From: Myotis daubentonii
Taxonomy: Eukaryota > Chordata > Mammalia > Chiroptera > Vespertilionidae
Length of the DNA stretch: 64,000 bases
Assembly (NCBI RefSeq): GCF_963259705.1
Contig: NC_081851.1
Location: 61,836,855-61,900,854, forward strand
Direction: 5' to 3'
Both the position numbers and the translations under genes were made by a program. Shown here piece after piece: positions 11,930 to 28,829 of the stretch (its first letter is position 1; each line of letters opens with the position of its first letter). The notes under the pieces were generated by a model. That model was not told the DNA's origin. It saw only the letters and a program-made list of their open reading frames with translations, and did not search any database.

Positions 11930-13452
11930 CTAAGGGAGAAAAAATGTTGTTTAGTCATTGTCACTAAAAACACGTTCCATATTCATCAATGTAAAAAAAT
12001 GAATCAAAACTATAGGCATATTAACAATTGAGAATAATCTAGGGAGCTTTATGAACAAAAGATTTAATAGCACTGTAAGCTAATACTTTGGCAAATTTAT
12101 TAAATCTTGCTCTGCCATTAAATGGCAATATGTAGATTCTTTGTGTCTGGAATCCCAGAAGGATTTCACTGAAAATAAATTAGAAAGAGGACATTTGGAT
12201 AAGTATTTCATAGATTTAAAAAGAATACATTTAACTTGATTTTCAGATGGGAGTCCAAGCCCCTGATCTATTCCATTCTAATTCGCCATTTTATTCTTTG
12301 TCTGTAATGACATAACCACCTATAAGAGAACACTTAGTAACTATTTATTCCCCAAAGTAGCTTATAAGAAAAATTCCTTGACCAGGAGCTACAGGATCTG
12401 ATGTCTCTGGCTGTCCGTGTCCTTTTCTATAAACCAGAAGCTCAAACTTGCTGATCTTTAAAGGTCCCTTCTGGTTATATGCTCTACAATTAAACCAGTG
12501 TTCCTTAACTTGTTTAAGCCATAAAACATCAGCAGTATTAAGGACTCCCTGAAGAGAGTCCTTACACACCCCTCCCCCCGCCTAACCCTGGTTTAAAAAC
12601 TGATTTATATAAGTGAGATCATGTGTGGGTAAATATCTAGTGTAGATCCTACACATGGTAGGTAAATACTTGCAGAGTCTACCATTCTAAAGATACAGTA
12701 TCTGTTACCTCATGAATGATGATTAAATATATTCATTGGGGGAAATGGGCTTGTTTGAAATCAGAACGTATTTACATGGTTAGATAAGCTAATAAGAGTT
12801 TGTTTTGGGGGGGGAGGGGAGGAGGAATGGTCTTAATCATATTATGGATTCATATATTTGGAATGATAAATAACTTTGTTCTTGCTACTGATCAGCCAGG
12901 TCTCTCCTCCTCCTCTGAATCCTTTTTAGCCTTTTGGGTTCAAGTGACCGAACAAGGTGCTGACCATATTCCCCTGATCCATTATGAGCTGCCAATGGAC
13001 CACAAGATGGAGAGAATGCCCACATGGGATGTGTCAGAATCATAGAGGACAGTTAACCTGGCCATGTGGACTCAGAGGGAGAAGGTAAGTGACCGGGAAA
13101 AGGACTGGGACACGTGGAGTGGTTAGGAATAGGCTTTCAGTGCACAGATAGGGGGAAGGTCAGGGATGCACAAAGGCACGGGAAGAATGAAGACTCAGGA
13201 GAGGCATGAGGTCCCAAGCTGGGGTTAGTGAGGACTCAAGACTGAGTGACGGTCAAATACAGGAAGAGAATTAGAATAGGGAAAGAATTCAAGGGCAGGG
13301 TGAGGGACAGGGGTGCGGAGGGGGACCAGGATTGGGGATGAAAATGGAGTCATGTGTTGCACCCATTACTTGGTAGTAAGAGCAGGGTTTTAAGGCAACA
13401 TCAAAATGTCTCCACCCCCACGTCAAAAATACCACATAAAAATCAGCCCATC

Positions 13453-13681
13453 TTGCCGAAACCGGTTTGGCTCAGTGGATAGAGCGTCGGCCTGCGGACT
13501 GAAGGGTCCCAGGTTCGATTCCGGTCAAGGGCATGTACCTGGGTTGCGGGCGCATCCCAGTAGGAGATGTGCAGGAGGCAGCTGATCGATGTTTCTCTCT
13601 CATCGATGTTTCTAACTCTCTATCTCTCTCCCTTCCTCTCTGTAAAAAATCAATAAAATATATTTTTAAAAAAGTATTTAA
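13453..13681 (+). repeat. Ves SINE with perfect TSD
   Basis: Flanked by AAAAATCAGCCCATC (13438-13452 and 13682-13696). Close to the family consensus, so probably young. Confidence 0.95.
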
Positions 13682-14171
13682 AAAAATCAGCCCATCAAAA
13701 TGTCATATGCACAGTCAGAGTCATTAAAACGCTTTGAATCCAGAGGAAATTCTTCACTCCCATCCTCATACCATGTCCCACTCTAACTCCATTTCTCAAG
13801 ACCCCCGCCTCCTCAGGCCTCAGGGCTCCAAGAAGGGGTGCTCTCTCCACCTCTATGCAGTACCAGGGGCACGCAATCCCACTGGACCAAACTGAATGGG
13901 ATGTCTCCTTAATAGGATGTTTTACAGCCTTTTAATTAAAGTGTTTTTACATTTTTGAAAACTTTAAATCAAATAACATTCAACTTTCAAAACTTACTAT
14001 GTAAATGTTCATATCATTTCAGGGAAATATTTTAATGAAGCTCAGACGCAACTGCTAACCCAGAATCCTTCTTTTTAGCTCTGGGATTCCTCAAAAACCC
14101 AAACGCCTGCCAAGGAATGTTCTGTTATAAACACACTGCTCTAAGGATGCCGGGGCATTTTTCGGTCTTTA

Positions 14172-14567
<396 letters not shown>

Positions 14568-14875
14568 TCACCGTCTCCCACTCTCCATGAAAAGAGAGGT
14601 TATGCATTTTCTCTGACTCTTCAGAGAACTTTGAAAGGCCCTGCCACCTCCAGAGATTCCCAGAGATTGGCTGGCGCTATTGAACCTGCAAGACAGCCTG
14701 ACTTCCTCCTCTCCCTGATCCCATTGCTCTCCCCTCCCTGCCACCGGTGTTGAGTCAGGGCCACTCCCTAAGAAATGACCTAAATGCTAACCTCCAAGTC
14801 AGAGTGTGCATCCCAGGAAACCCAACCTGAACAACTGCAAATCTATTTGGCTACTCATCCATGATGTGCCTGCCT

Positions 14876-14901
14876 TTTTTTTTTTTTTTTTTTTTTTTTT
14901 G
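14876..14901. repeat. Poly(T) tract
   Basis: Homopolymer run in QPCT intron 3, just upstream of an L2-like stretch (14935-15180). Confidence 0.8.
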
Positions 14902-14934
14902 TGAGTCTAGGTTCTAGGACCTGCCCTAGGAATG

Positions 14935-15180
14935 CAACAGGGACGCAAAGAGTAATCATTACAGCCTCTCCCCCTGCAGGAGCCTACACTTTAGCTGGGG
15001 TAGGAAAGATCAACCAAATACATGAACATGGCAAAAGGTGCCAAGGGTCACACATGTAAAGTAAAACTCATCTGGGAATGGATAGAATGAGGGGTTGAAT
15101 CCTTGGGGTGTCAAGGAAGGCTTCACGCAAGGGATGATTTTCAGGAGAACTTTTCAGAAGTGTAAGCAGGGTTCTGATGA
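14935..15180 (+). repeat. LINE-2-like fragment
   Basis: Shows GGAGCCTACACTTTAGCTGG and GTCAAGGAAGGCTTCACGCA, motifs of the L2 3' region. Confidence 0.5.
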
Positions 15181-16299
15181 ATGTTTTACTTGCCACTGTC
15201 TGACGGACTCTCACTTTTTAGATTAGTCCCCCAACTCCCAGAATCTGCAACCCAACTGCAACCCCTAATCTATTGAATCGTTTCTCTTTTCCGAGTCCTT
15301 CACCCCCAGGATGTCCTCACTTCACTCCATGTTCAGCTTAAATTCCAGAGTCAATCATTCTAATCACTCCTTTGTCTCTCTCTGCCTTGGTCACACTCAC
15401 ATGGCAAACACATGACCTCAAGTCCACTCTCTGCTTCCGCTGTGCCTGCACCCGTGCAGCTGGACGTGGCAGGGGGAAATATACAACCGTTTGTGCTCTC
15501 CACCTCACTAACATGCTGGGGGATGTGCTCCCAGTGGACCAAACCTATTCTGATGTTTCCTTAATCTGTTAGAGGTACCCCTTCCCCTCTTATCTGAGGA
15601 CATTAGAAACTGTGTCCTTTAAGTCCTCTTCTGCTCCTTGGGCTTGTTTTCCTCCCAGTTCACTTTTCAACTTGTATTATTTGTTTTGCTGGCTTGCTTT
15701 CATGTCGGAGACTGTCCTCAAATGTCTGGTCATCCTTTGTGTCCGTTCATATAAAGAATAAGGCCTATAACACTGAGTAGGTTGGCTTCCCTGCAGGGTG
15801 ACCTGGTGCCCAGTCGGAGTTTTCACTGAGCTGGTTCCTGTGTTCCAGAGAAGGATCCTCCAGGTTCCTGTATCTGGTACAAGCTGGCTGCTGGCTTTCT
15901 CATGCTGGAAGTGAGGGAAAGGCTGCGGACCTCAGTGTTCAATGTGCGACTTCCACCTCACCTCCTTGCTCTCTATGAGGCACCTCACTACTGCCCTCCT
16001 TTACATCTGGTGTCTCATAGCATGTCCAGAACCTTCCTGGTTCAGTTTCTCTAGAAAAACATTCTGTCATCTCCCGCAAGAATACAGATGGGGTACTCAC
16101 CTATCTTCCAGGTGTGGGGTGGGAACCTACGTTTCTAAGTGCTCCTTAGATTTAACAACACTCTCCTTCCCAGCTCCCCCCATCCCCACTTCCTCACTAT
16201 CTGTGTAGCCTGATTTGTGAAGCTCTTCCAATCCTTCTTGGTGGCAATATGATAGATGCCTAATTACCAGTGTCAACATAGTTGGTGAATTACCTGCAC

Positions 16300-16830
16300 T
16301 CTTTCCCCACCCAAGGCTATCTCAATAGTAAGGTGTGAAAAACCACCCTAAACTCAGTGGCTTAAAACAACACTCATGAATCCTGGGTCTGTAGGTCAGC
16401 TGGGGACAACTGATCGAGGCCGGTGTGGGTTGGATCAGGAGCCTTGCTTCACCAAAGTCATTAAGGTTGGCTTTGTTCCACATGTCTCTTATCCTCCTCC
16501 AGGGGCTGGCAGGCTAGCCAGGGCACACCCTTTTCCTGGTGATGGCAAAGGCACGAGGGAGCAAGCCCAATTGCACAAGCACATTTCTAGCCTCTGCTTG
16601 TGTCACATCTACAGGCATTCTATTGGCCAAGACAAGTCAAATAACCAAGTCCAGAGGTAAGGAATGACATGGTACAACCTACCATTGGGGGAGGAGGGAG
16701 GAACACAGCAAAGTTATAAGGCAAAAGATGTGAATACATAATTACAATCTTATTACTAGAGGGGAGAGGGCTGCAAAGAGTTGGCACAATAATCCAGACC
16801 TCTCCCAGGTCACATTCCATCACCGCCTAC
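16300..16830 (+). repeat. Ancient mammalian interspersed repeat, class not assigned
   Basis: Contains CTCAGTGGCTTAAAACAACA, GTAGGTCAGCTGGG and TCTATTGGCCAAGACAAGTC in the order seen in a common old mammalian repeat. I cannot fix its family name. Confidence 0.5.
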
Positions 16831-20040
<3,210 letters not shown>

Positions 20041-20257
20041 TTTTAAAAAATATATTTTTATTTATTTCAGAGAGGAAAGGAGAGGGAGAGAGAGATAGAA
20101 ATATCAATGATGAGAGAGTCATTGATCAGCTGCCTCCTGCATGCCCTACACTGAGGATTGAGACCGAAACCCGGGCGTGTGTCCTGACCAGGAATTGAAC
20201 CGTGACCTCCTGGTTCATATATTGATGCTCAACCACTGATCCACACTAGCCAAGCTA
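20041..20257 (-). repeat. tRNA-derived SINE, older bat family
   Basis: Ves-like body, but the head complements to CAGTGGTTGAGCATC..., with B-box region GAACC...TTGAACC. Diverged copy. Confidence 0.8.
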
Positions 20258-21560
20258 AAGATTTTTTACTTTTTAATTACAAGTATTCTCAATGAGAATA
20301 TATAAAATTATATGATATAGAATATTAGTAGTTTGAATAGAGAGAAAACATTGTGCATCTAAGACAACCTTTACACAGAATATGAAAATAAGTTATCTTC
20401 AGACTTGAGGGAAAAATTATTTCCCATAAAAGGGGTCATGCAAAAAAATTTTTTCAAAAGGCCTGTACTCCAGAACATCTGGCAGCCAGATGTTGAGCTG
20501 CTCCATAAACCGTCTTCAGCAGCCTACGTGCTTACAAAATGAATTGGGACTTAAAATATATATCTGTTAGCTTTGCTCAACTGAAGTCTCACACACAAAC
20601 TCATTTCTCAACTACTAAACCAGTTGCGATAATTCCTGATATCGATGTTGACACTAAAATCCTCAAAAGCATCAGCAAATGGCCCAGAAAGAATTCTGCC
20701 TAAAGTAATCTTTTTTTTATTCTGTGTAAATATTTTTATTTGTCTTAGCAACTAATTTCTTTCTAAACAATCATATTGGCTGCATAACCTAATTACATCA
20801 CCAATATATCTCGTTGTTGTGCTTTTTGGCTTTCAGACTTGATCTGCAAGCTCCCACTACAATTCTGTAGAGCAGGCTGCAAAAACGACTGCTCTTCTCA
20901 CAAGAATGTCCGAGGCAGGGGGCGCTTGGCTGTGGGAGAGAGTCTAAAGCTGCTGTGCTTCCCTCACTCCAGATAGCAAACGCCTGGGCCCACCAGCCAT
21001 GCTAAAATGCAATGTAGAATGTAGGCTATATTTTTATTATTATACGCCCATTTCTTTTAAATAGGGAAGAGAGATGAGCCCAAGGAGTATCACTGAAATG
21101 AGAAGATCCAGAGCTAGAGACATCTGTGAGCACACACCACAGAGCCGGTTCCCCCCAACATCCACTCTCCAGTGATCGATGGGAAGGTCAAGGTTAATCC
21201 CTTCCAGAATCTGGACTGAAATTAGACTGCTTGACTTCTGCATATACACACTCATTTTTACCATGGGCCAGAGTCAGAAGCTTGAGAAGCACTGCCCTGG
21301 AGAAAGTAGCTTGTCACTGATCTTGACTCTCCCACCAGGGAGAATACAACTTCCCAAAGGGAAGCCTGATAGGACAGTAACTCGCTCTCGGCCCAGAACT
21401 GGCGAGCACGGGCTGTCTAAGGCTGTTACTGTTGGGTGTTTAGGGCCCAAGGGGTTGTTATAGAAATGACCAAGAGTTGAGCACTTACCACCCTGTCTGA
21501 TACCATACCCCACACAGAGATTTCACACATAAATTGTTTTAGGCTAACATGCAATGCTTA

Positions 21561-21899
<339 letters not shown>

Positions 21900-22044
21900 T
21901 TAACCAACTATTGTTTCATAATATGTTTAAGACTTACCTTGAGACATCTGCGTTTGAAAAACACTGGCTTTGAATCTCAGAATAAAGGGATAGCTCTTAT
22001 GTTATACAAGGCACATTAAGCTAGTCAAATTAAAAACTGGCCCC

Positions 22045-22211
22045 GCCCTAACCGGTTTGGCTCAGTGAATAGAGCATTGGCCTGCATGTACCTTGGTTGT
22101 GGGCACATCCCCAGTGGGGAGTGTGCAGGAGGCAGCTGATCGATGTTTCCAACTTCTCTATCCCTCTCCCTTCCTCTCTGTAAAAAAATCAATAAAATAT
22201 ATATTTTTTTA
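22045..22211 (+). repeat. Ves SINE with internal deletion of the B-box region
   Basis: Flanked by AAAAACTGGCCCC (22032-22044 and 22212-22224). The head runs straight from GGCCTGC to ATGTACC, lacking about 40 bp that normally include GGTTCGATTCC. Confidence 0.92.
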
Positions 22212-22253
22212 AAAAACTGGCCCCTACGATCTAGGAAGTTAAACTAATTCTTT

Positions 22254-22458
22254 TTTTAAAATATATTTTTATTGATTTCAGAGAGGAAAGGAGAGGGAGA
22301 GATAGAAACATTAATGATGAGAATCATTAATGGGCTGCCTCCTGCACGCCCCACAGTGGGGATTGAGCCCGCAACTCGGACATGTGTCCGAACCGGGAAT
22401 CAAACTGTGACCTGGTTCAAAGGTCGACGATCAACCACTGAGCCACGCCAACTGGGCT
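22254..22458 (-). repeat. tRNA-derived SINE with perfect TSD
   Basis: Flanked by AAACTAATTCTTT (22241-22253 and 22459-22471). The head is of the 'CAGTGGTTGATCG' type rather than classic Ves. Confidence 0.92.
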
Positions 22459-22859
22459 AAACTAATTCTTTTGACAGCTTGTCTTAAAAACAAAATTAAT
22501 ATAATGCTTTGAACCTGAAAATGAATATTTAACGCATTTCCTGTGTAAGTTGTAATGACTTTTGGTACAATTGCTTTGTAAAACTATGATTCTAAAATAT
22601 CAATGATCTATCTCCTGTTCTTAAGTTTGTGTTTGTTTACTGCTAATACATTTTAAAATATATTTCCTTAATAAATTTGTCACTGCAGCCTTTACATTCC
22701 TCGGTACTCCACAATCAAAGTGCATCTACATTACCTCTCAAACAGCAATTTGAGAAGAAAACAAAAGCTTAGTGACAAAACACCGGAAATGGGAAAAGAA
22801 GAAATAAGAAAATGGAGGCAGGAAGTCAGAAGACTTTATGTGGTTAATTATTACTTAAC

Positions 22860-23190
22860 CTGACCAACGAGAGCTTGCCTGGTCCCTCCCGCTGGATCAC
22901 AAGCCCTAGGAAGGGTCACTCGCCCCAGCTCACCAGGCTCAGTCGCCCTGGCATCCTTCCAGGCCCCAAGGCAGTGTAAGGCTGTGCCCCATGGGGGCTT
23001 TGCACCCGCGGTGCCTTCTACCTTGAAGGCTTGTCCCGTCCTCTTCACCTGGCCAACTCCTGCTCATTTCAGGTGGTAGCTTAGAGGACTCTTCCTTGGG
23101 TTTATCCTTGTTTAATGCCTGATTTCATGTGAGAGCAAAACTCTCTCCTTTTTTCTGCTCTCTTCCTAGCTCATATTGAGCACTCCATAA
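22860..23190 (-). repeat. LINE-2-like fragment
   Basis: Antisense L2 3' motifs: CACCTGGCCAACTCCTGCTC and the ...GCACTCCATAAATAGTGGGTGAAT end. Confidence 0.5.
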
Positions 23191-23490
23191 ATAGTGGGTG
23201 AATTCATCAAATAAGGAAGTGACAGGTGACTATCTTTCGAAAGCTATCTTCACCGAGATTGGGTTTACATAATAATAAAGTAAATTGGGCCTTTTGCTAT
23301 CATAAATATTAAGTCAGTTGAATGCACAAGCAATTATAAAGACAGAAGAGACAGGTGGCTACCTACTGCAAAGGGCCAGGAAACGCTGTAGTTCCATATT
23401 GGTGAGCTTTGTTCTTTTTGAATTTCTGATAGCTTGTGATGACTTCGAGTTGGGTCGGCCCAGGGCAGATATTGTTTCAAACGCTGTTTG

Positions 23491-23709
23491 AGCCCTAGCC
23501 GGTTTGGCTCAGTGGATAGAGCGTCAGCCTGAGAACAGAAGGATCCCGGGTTCGATTCCAGTCAAGGGCATGTACCTGGATTGCAGGCTCCTCCCTGGTT
23601 GTACAGGAGGCAACTAATCAATGTGTTTCTCTATTTCTGTCTTTCTTTCTCCCACTCTCCCTAAAAATCAATGGAAAAATATCCTCAGCTGAGGATTAAA
23701 AAAAAAACA
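23491..23709 (+). repeat. tRNA-derived SINE with GTGAGGATTAA-type 3' end
   Basis: Ves-like head with a 3' end (AAATATCCTCAGCTGAGGATTAA) of a different bat SINE family. A short duplication GCTGTTTG lies at 23483-23490 and 23720-23727. Confidence 0.85.
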
Positions 23710-24894
23710 AAGGAAGAAAGCTGTTTGGACAGTGACTCCTTTTCCAATGATTTACAAATGCCACCCCAGAGCCTACCTGGTCGCTGTGGATGCGGTCATG
23801 TCCTCAGCAAAAGGAAAGGAAGCTTATGTTTTAACGGGGATTTATGGAGGCTTGAAAGAATTCTTAAGGGGTTTCAGAAAAAAAGAGGAACAAAACAAAT
23901 AACTCTCGAGCATTTCTAGTGTAACAGATAATGTGGGTGAAACATAGTCCACAAGAATCATCCAAAAACTGCTTAATGGATGAATAAAGGGTAAGTTCCA
24001 CAAACAGGCCGTGGATGCTCCTGAATACAGAGACTTGCAGGAGTTGTTTCAGGCTCCTGAACTCAACCATGTAATTAACGTACTTCAGTAAAGAGTCCTT
24101 CCCGCCTCTGCCCCCCTATGAAATCACCAAGTTTATAAAAGCTCCCCGGTCAGTGAAGGGTAGACATGGGAAACCACCACACTCGGTAAGTTACTTAAGC
24201 CTTTCTATTCATTAAAGCTCCGAGGGGAAAGCATTTGACTTCTCCAACCTAAATGGCACTCATTCAATTTTTATGGAGACTCACTCTCTGAACTCAATAA
24301 ACAGAAAAATCTATATGCAGATGAGAGGAAGGAAAAGAGGGAAAACCTGGAGAGAAAGCGAGGGCTGGGTGCAAGGAAAGTAAATGAGGCAGAAATAGTG
24401 TTGAGCCCATGTTAAGTGCAAGACCCAAATTATTCTGGGTTCAGTTCAGTTCAGAGACACATCGGCAGTTTTCTATCAGTACAGGGCTTCTCGAGGAATG
24501 AGTCTCTGTTACAGCCCCTGCCTCTTTTCACCCAGGCCGAAAGGACAATAAGTCTGCTTTCCGTGACAAAAATCATTCAGCTCAAAAAGTGTGAACCAGA
24601 TACCCTGAGGCAACTCCTCTAGGCTAATCACGTGGTTCCTTTCAGAGGGCTATGCAGTCCCAAATCCTTGCACTAAAAGGAGAGTGTTACAGAAGCTCAA
24701 TTCAATTCCAGTTTCCATCCCATGTGAGGATCTCCCAACAGCACTTGGTATAACACTTGTGTCTACCTGCAAATTCAACCCAGGCAGCATTCACTGAACT
24801 CCTTCTGCGTGTGGGATGCCACTGACATTACAAATGCAGTCGTGGAAGGGTAGGGAACTGAATGAGATAACAATATGTCTCTTCTTTCAATGCA

Positions 24895-25035
24895 AGCAGG
24901 CATCTATCGAAAAGCAAAGCAGTGCAGGCTGTGAACAATTCAGGGTGAAATCCCAGCTCCCTGACTTACTAGCTGTGACTAGGACAAGTTTCCTTATTGG
25001 TAAAATCGATGTCATAGTACTTACCTTAGTACAAA
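24895..25035 (+). repeat. MIR SINE
   Basis: Order AAATCCCAGCTCCCTGACTT, ...ACTAGCTGTGACTAGGACAAG, ...ATCGATGTCATAGTACTTACC matches the MIR core. Confidence 0.8.
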
Positions 25036-25039
25036 CTCA

Positions 25040-25237
25040 TTAGTCAACAGAGCCAAATATCAACAGTACAACGATTGAAATTTCTTTTGAGAGCCAAATT
25101 TTTTAAACTTAAACTATATAGGTAGGTACATTGTTATTAACTTAATTGGGGTCCTCCTAAGGCTTAGGAAGAGCCACACTCAAGGGGCCAAAAAGCCTCA
25201 TGCGGCTCGCAAGCCCCAGTTTGCCGACCACGGCCTT
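25040..25237 (-). mobile_element. hAT MITE fragment (related to 30669-30879)
   Basis: The right end has AGAGCCACACTCAAGGGGCC and CAGTTTGCCGACCACGGCC, the same terminal motif as the palindromic element at 30.7 kb. The left end is degraded. Confidence 0.6.
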
Positions 25238-25842
25238 AGTAGAAGTTCAAAATGGGACATTTTGTCTTTTTCTGCTACCAACACCCATCCTACCATGAGT
25301 TCCCTGCCCCTGCCTTGAAGTCTCTGTTGCTGTTTCCATAAGAATCAATGGCTGTGAGATGGGTGGATGGATGACTAAGGACTTTTAGAATACATGTGGC
25401 TCTAGATTCTAGGAGAGGAATGTGAAATACTGGGGGGAGCGGTAGCAGCTCTCTAGAGCTGACCCTGAGGGAGGACTCCTAGGTGAGGCCAACTCTCCTG
25501 TATATGGTTGCTCTGTTCAAAGACTCTGTCCCTCTATCCCTGGTATAATTTCAACTTTATCGTTGAACTTCACCTTTGTTACCATAAATTTCTACCATTA
25601 AAATACATTGGGTCCCAGCTTAACAATAGAGGAAGTTTGGAAACAATCTAAATATTAGGCAATAAAGGGATAGTTAAATTGTGGAATGATGATGATTTTG
25701 TAAATATCAACTGATGCTTTCAATAAATTATGAGCTCAAGGAAATACTCATACAATTAAGCAACACAGTAAGATATAAAACTGTATATGCAGCATAATCT
25801 CTAGTATGAAAGTCATGTGTATTTATTTTAAAAAATAAACAA

Positions 25843-26413
25843 TTCCTCAAAAAGTTAAAAATGAAACTTCCACTTGACCCAGTAATCCCACTTCTAGGAC
25901 AATATCCCAAGAAACCAGAAACACCAATCAGAAAAGGCATATGCACCCCTATGTTCATAGCAGCACAATTTACAATAGCTAAGATTTGGAAATAACCTAA
26001 GTGCCCATCAGCAGATGAGTGGATTAAAAAACTATGGTACATCTATCTACACAATGGAATACTATGCCGCTATAAAAAAGAAGGAACTTTTACCATTTGC
26101 AACAGCATGGATGGAACTGGAGAGCATTATGCTAAGTGAAATAAGCCAGTCAGAGAAAGATAAATATCACATGATCTCACTCATAATAATCAACTTAATT
26201 TGATGAACAAGAATAGATCCAGAGACAAATGGCAGGTGGGGGGGGGGGGTTAGAGAGCAACCAAAGGACTTGTATGCGTGCATATTAGCATAACCAATGG
26301 ACACAGACACTGGGGTGGTGGGGGTTTGCTGGGGTGGGAATGGCTGGGGGGGAGGGGGGGATCATTTGGGGAAAAAGGAGACATATGTAAAAATTTAGAC
26401 AATAAATAATAAT
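25843..26413 (+). mobile_element. L1 LINE 3' end, 5'-truncated
   Basis: Sense-strand end of ORF2 plus 3' UTR: CTATGTTCATAGCAGCACAA, then GGAATACTATGCCGCTAT and GAGAGCATTATGCTAAGTGA, then a G-rich UTR. Bounded by AAAATAAACAA (25832-25842 and 26414-26424). In QPCT intron 1, opposite to the gene. Confidence 0.9.
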
Positions 26414-26429
26414 AAAATAAACAAGTGAC

Positions 26430-26545
26430 CTTAATTGAACATTTGCTATATGACAACCATCGTGCTAAATGCTTTATGTAAATAGCTCATTCAATTCTCA
26501 TAAAACTCATGAGATTGGTACAATTTTATCATCTCTATAAACATA
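26430..26545 (-). repeat. MIR-like fragment
   Basis: Antisense core with GTGCTAAATGCTTTATGTAA and CTCATTCAATTCTCATAA. Confidence 0.6.
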
Positions 26546-28285
26546 AATACACACATTTATATACATTCTCACAAACAAATAAGAATACCAAAATGGTTAA
26601 CAGCAATCATCTCTGAATGTGGGCTTATGGGTGATGATAGTTTCCTTTTTAGTGTCCTTTTCTGTATTCTCCTAGTTTCCCAAAACCAGCACGAGTTAAC
26701 TTTATAATTGGGAGACTTCAAGACAAGCCATACTCCTTAATGTGTTAGAGCTAAAAGCTTCTGTTTTAAAAACACAGTCACCAGTCATTCACACCTAAGG
26801 GAGGATTGATTTAATTAGATTCCTTTTAACAGCTGGTTGACAAGGTTGTACTAAAGGGATAGGTTTGGGCCAAACTGTTTGGCGATTGGGAAAGGCAGGA
26901 TTCAGAAGTAATTTTAGAATATGGATCAACCCCCAGAATAATAGCCTTTAAGCTCTATAAGGGAGATGAGGGGAAGGGAGAACTAAGGAGTGAAAGGAGA
27001 AAGGGTTCCAAAAACAAAATGACTGATTTTGGAATTCCATTTAGGGTCCATGCTGACCCAGAGAGGAGTACGTAAGCTCTTCCTCTGGCCCTCCAATCTT
27101 CTCACACTCCTTCACTAGCTGGACACGGTCCCTGAACCATCAGCCAGGCCTCGTCTACTTTGGAGAAGAAAGTGGAAGAGGTGTAGTTGTGGTCGAGTTT
27201 CCTCATCTGTAACTTGGAGATAAATGTCCCTCTTCACGGGGCACTGTGAGGTTCCTAATATTGCTGCTATGGAGAAATTGCTTGCAGGTTTCAAATAACC
27301 AAATCGTTATCTTCTGAACACAACCTTAAGCTAGGGTTGAACTGTTTTTACATATTAGATGCTGCTGGAAGAGACACACCTTTATTTCACAGCCAGGAAA
27401 AAGGATTTCAAAATCAGTGCTTTGCCACGCCTCACCTTTGGGCAGACCAGTGTACCAAGAGCACACCTCACATGGTTAAAACATCCATGCCATAGAGAGC
27501 AGGAAGGCATGTGTTTTAGTGGTGACTAATTCTTTTCCCAGGCCGCACGCTGTACTGGCCGCCTGGAGGCCTTCATGGAGGCCTACCGAAAAAAGAGGGA
27601 GGGGGCCTCTCAGGCATGGTCACAGCTGATTTTGTCATTTGTTCATTTGCTTGCACCACTTTCCCAGAGAGCATCCAGTTTCCCAAAACTACAGTGACTA
27701 GAAGCTTCTTGAAATAAATATAAAAGGGACTTGTACTTTAAAAGACATTCCCAAAAGTTCAGTTCTCATGGCTTTAAACAATTTAAGAATGCAGCACCTT
27801 CTGCCATCTACAAGTACAGGTTTGGTGTAGCTCCCCATTCTGGTTCTTTGTGCCCAATTTCTGACCAGGAAGGTCCTCACAGTGAAGTGAAGGAGAGGAT
27901 TTGAGTCGGTACCTCAATGTGACACCTTCTGATGAAGTTATTTTTCTTATAATGAAGTTATTCTTGAGTTGGCTTCCTGCATCCCCACCAGGTTCCCTGT
28001 GGCTGATGGTCTTCCTGTGGTTGATGGTCTCCCTGTGCAGTGGGAGCGTGTGTGCCCCTAGATGGTGAGGCTCATTAAGAGAACTGACCTGGGCTGTTCC
28101 TACCCCTATGCAGACGGCTGGGAGGAGCAGACTAGAGTGCCAGTAAGGGCCTGTGCATTCTCCCGTGTGCCCTGTATTTCACACGTGTGAGTAAATACAG
28201 GCACGTAAATTGTAAGCATTTAAAAGATGTGTTCAACAACACTGTCAGTATTGATATCCCTTTACTTCGCTGCTTTCCATTGTAT

Positions 28286-28470
28286 CTTTTTTTAAAAAAT
28301 ATTTTATTGATTTTTTTACAGAGAGTAAGGGAGGGGGATAGAGAGTTAGAGACTGCACACTCCCTACTTGGGATGTGCCCGCAACCAGGTAGTGCCCTTG
28401 ACCGGAATGGAACCTGGGACTCTTCAGTCCGCAGGCCATCGCTCTAATCACTGAGCCAAACCGGTTAGGC
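28286..28470 (-). repeat. Ves SINE, antisense, short
   Basis: Has the head complement (GAGCCAAACCGGTTAGGC) and TTATTGATTTTTTTACAGAG tail. CATTGTAT occurs on both sides (28278-28285 and 28472-28479). Confidence 0.92.
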
Positions 28471-28829
28471 TCATTGTATTTCTTTCATTGTATCTTGAAG
28501 GCCATACCATTTTACTCCAATACCATTAACATTAGCACAAGCCTCTAGCAATATCATGATTTCAAAACTGTTACACAAGAAAGGGAAATACCTGTGAACC
28601 TACTTAGTTCACACCGAGCGCACTTGCAAAGCACTTGTATTCTAAGTTCCTTATATGAAATTTGCACCTATACCTAGATACATTGCTCTGACCATTGCAT
28701 TTTACTCTTTTAAGACCAAAAAAATAAAATGTTTAAGGAAAGTGGGTATCCAGTTGAGGTCCTTGGTTCGGAGCTGCTCCGCTTGAAAATCTAAAACGGA
28801 CTGACAACACACGTCTGTCCAGAGGCTAC

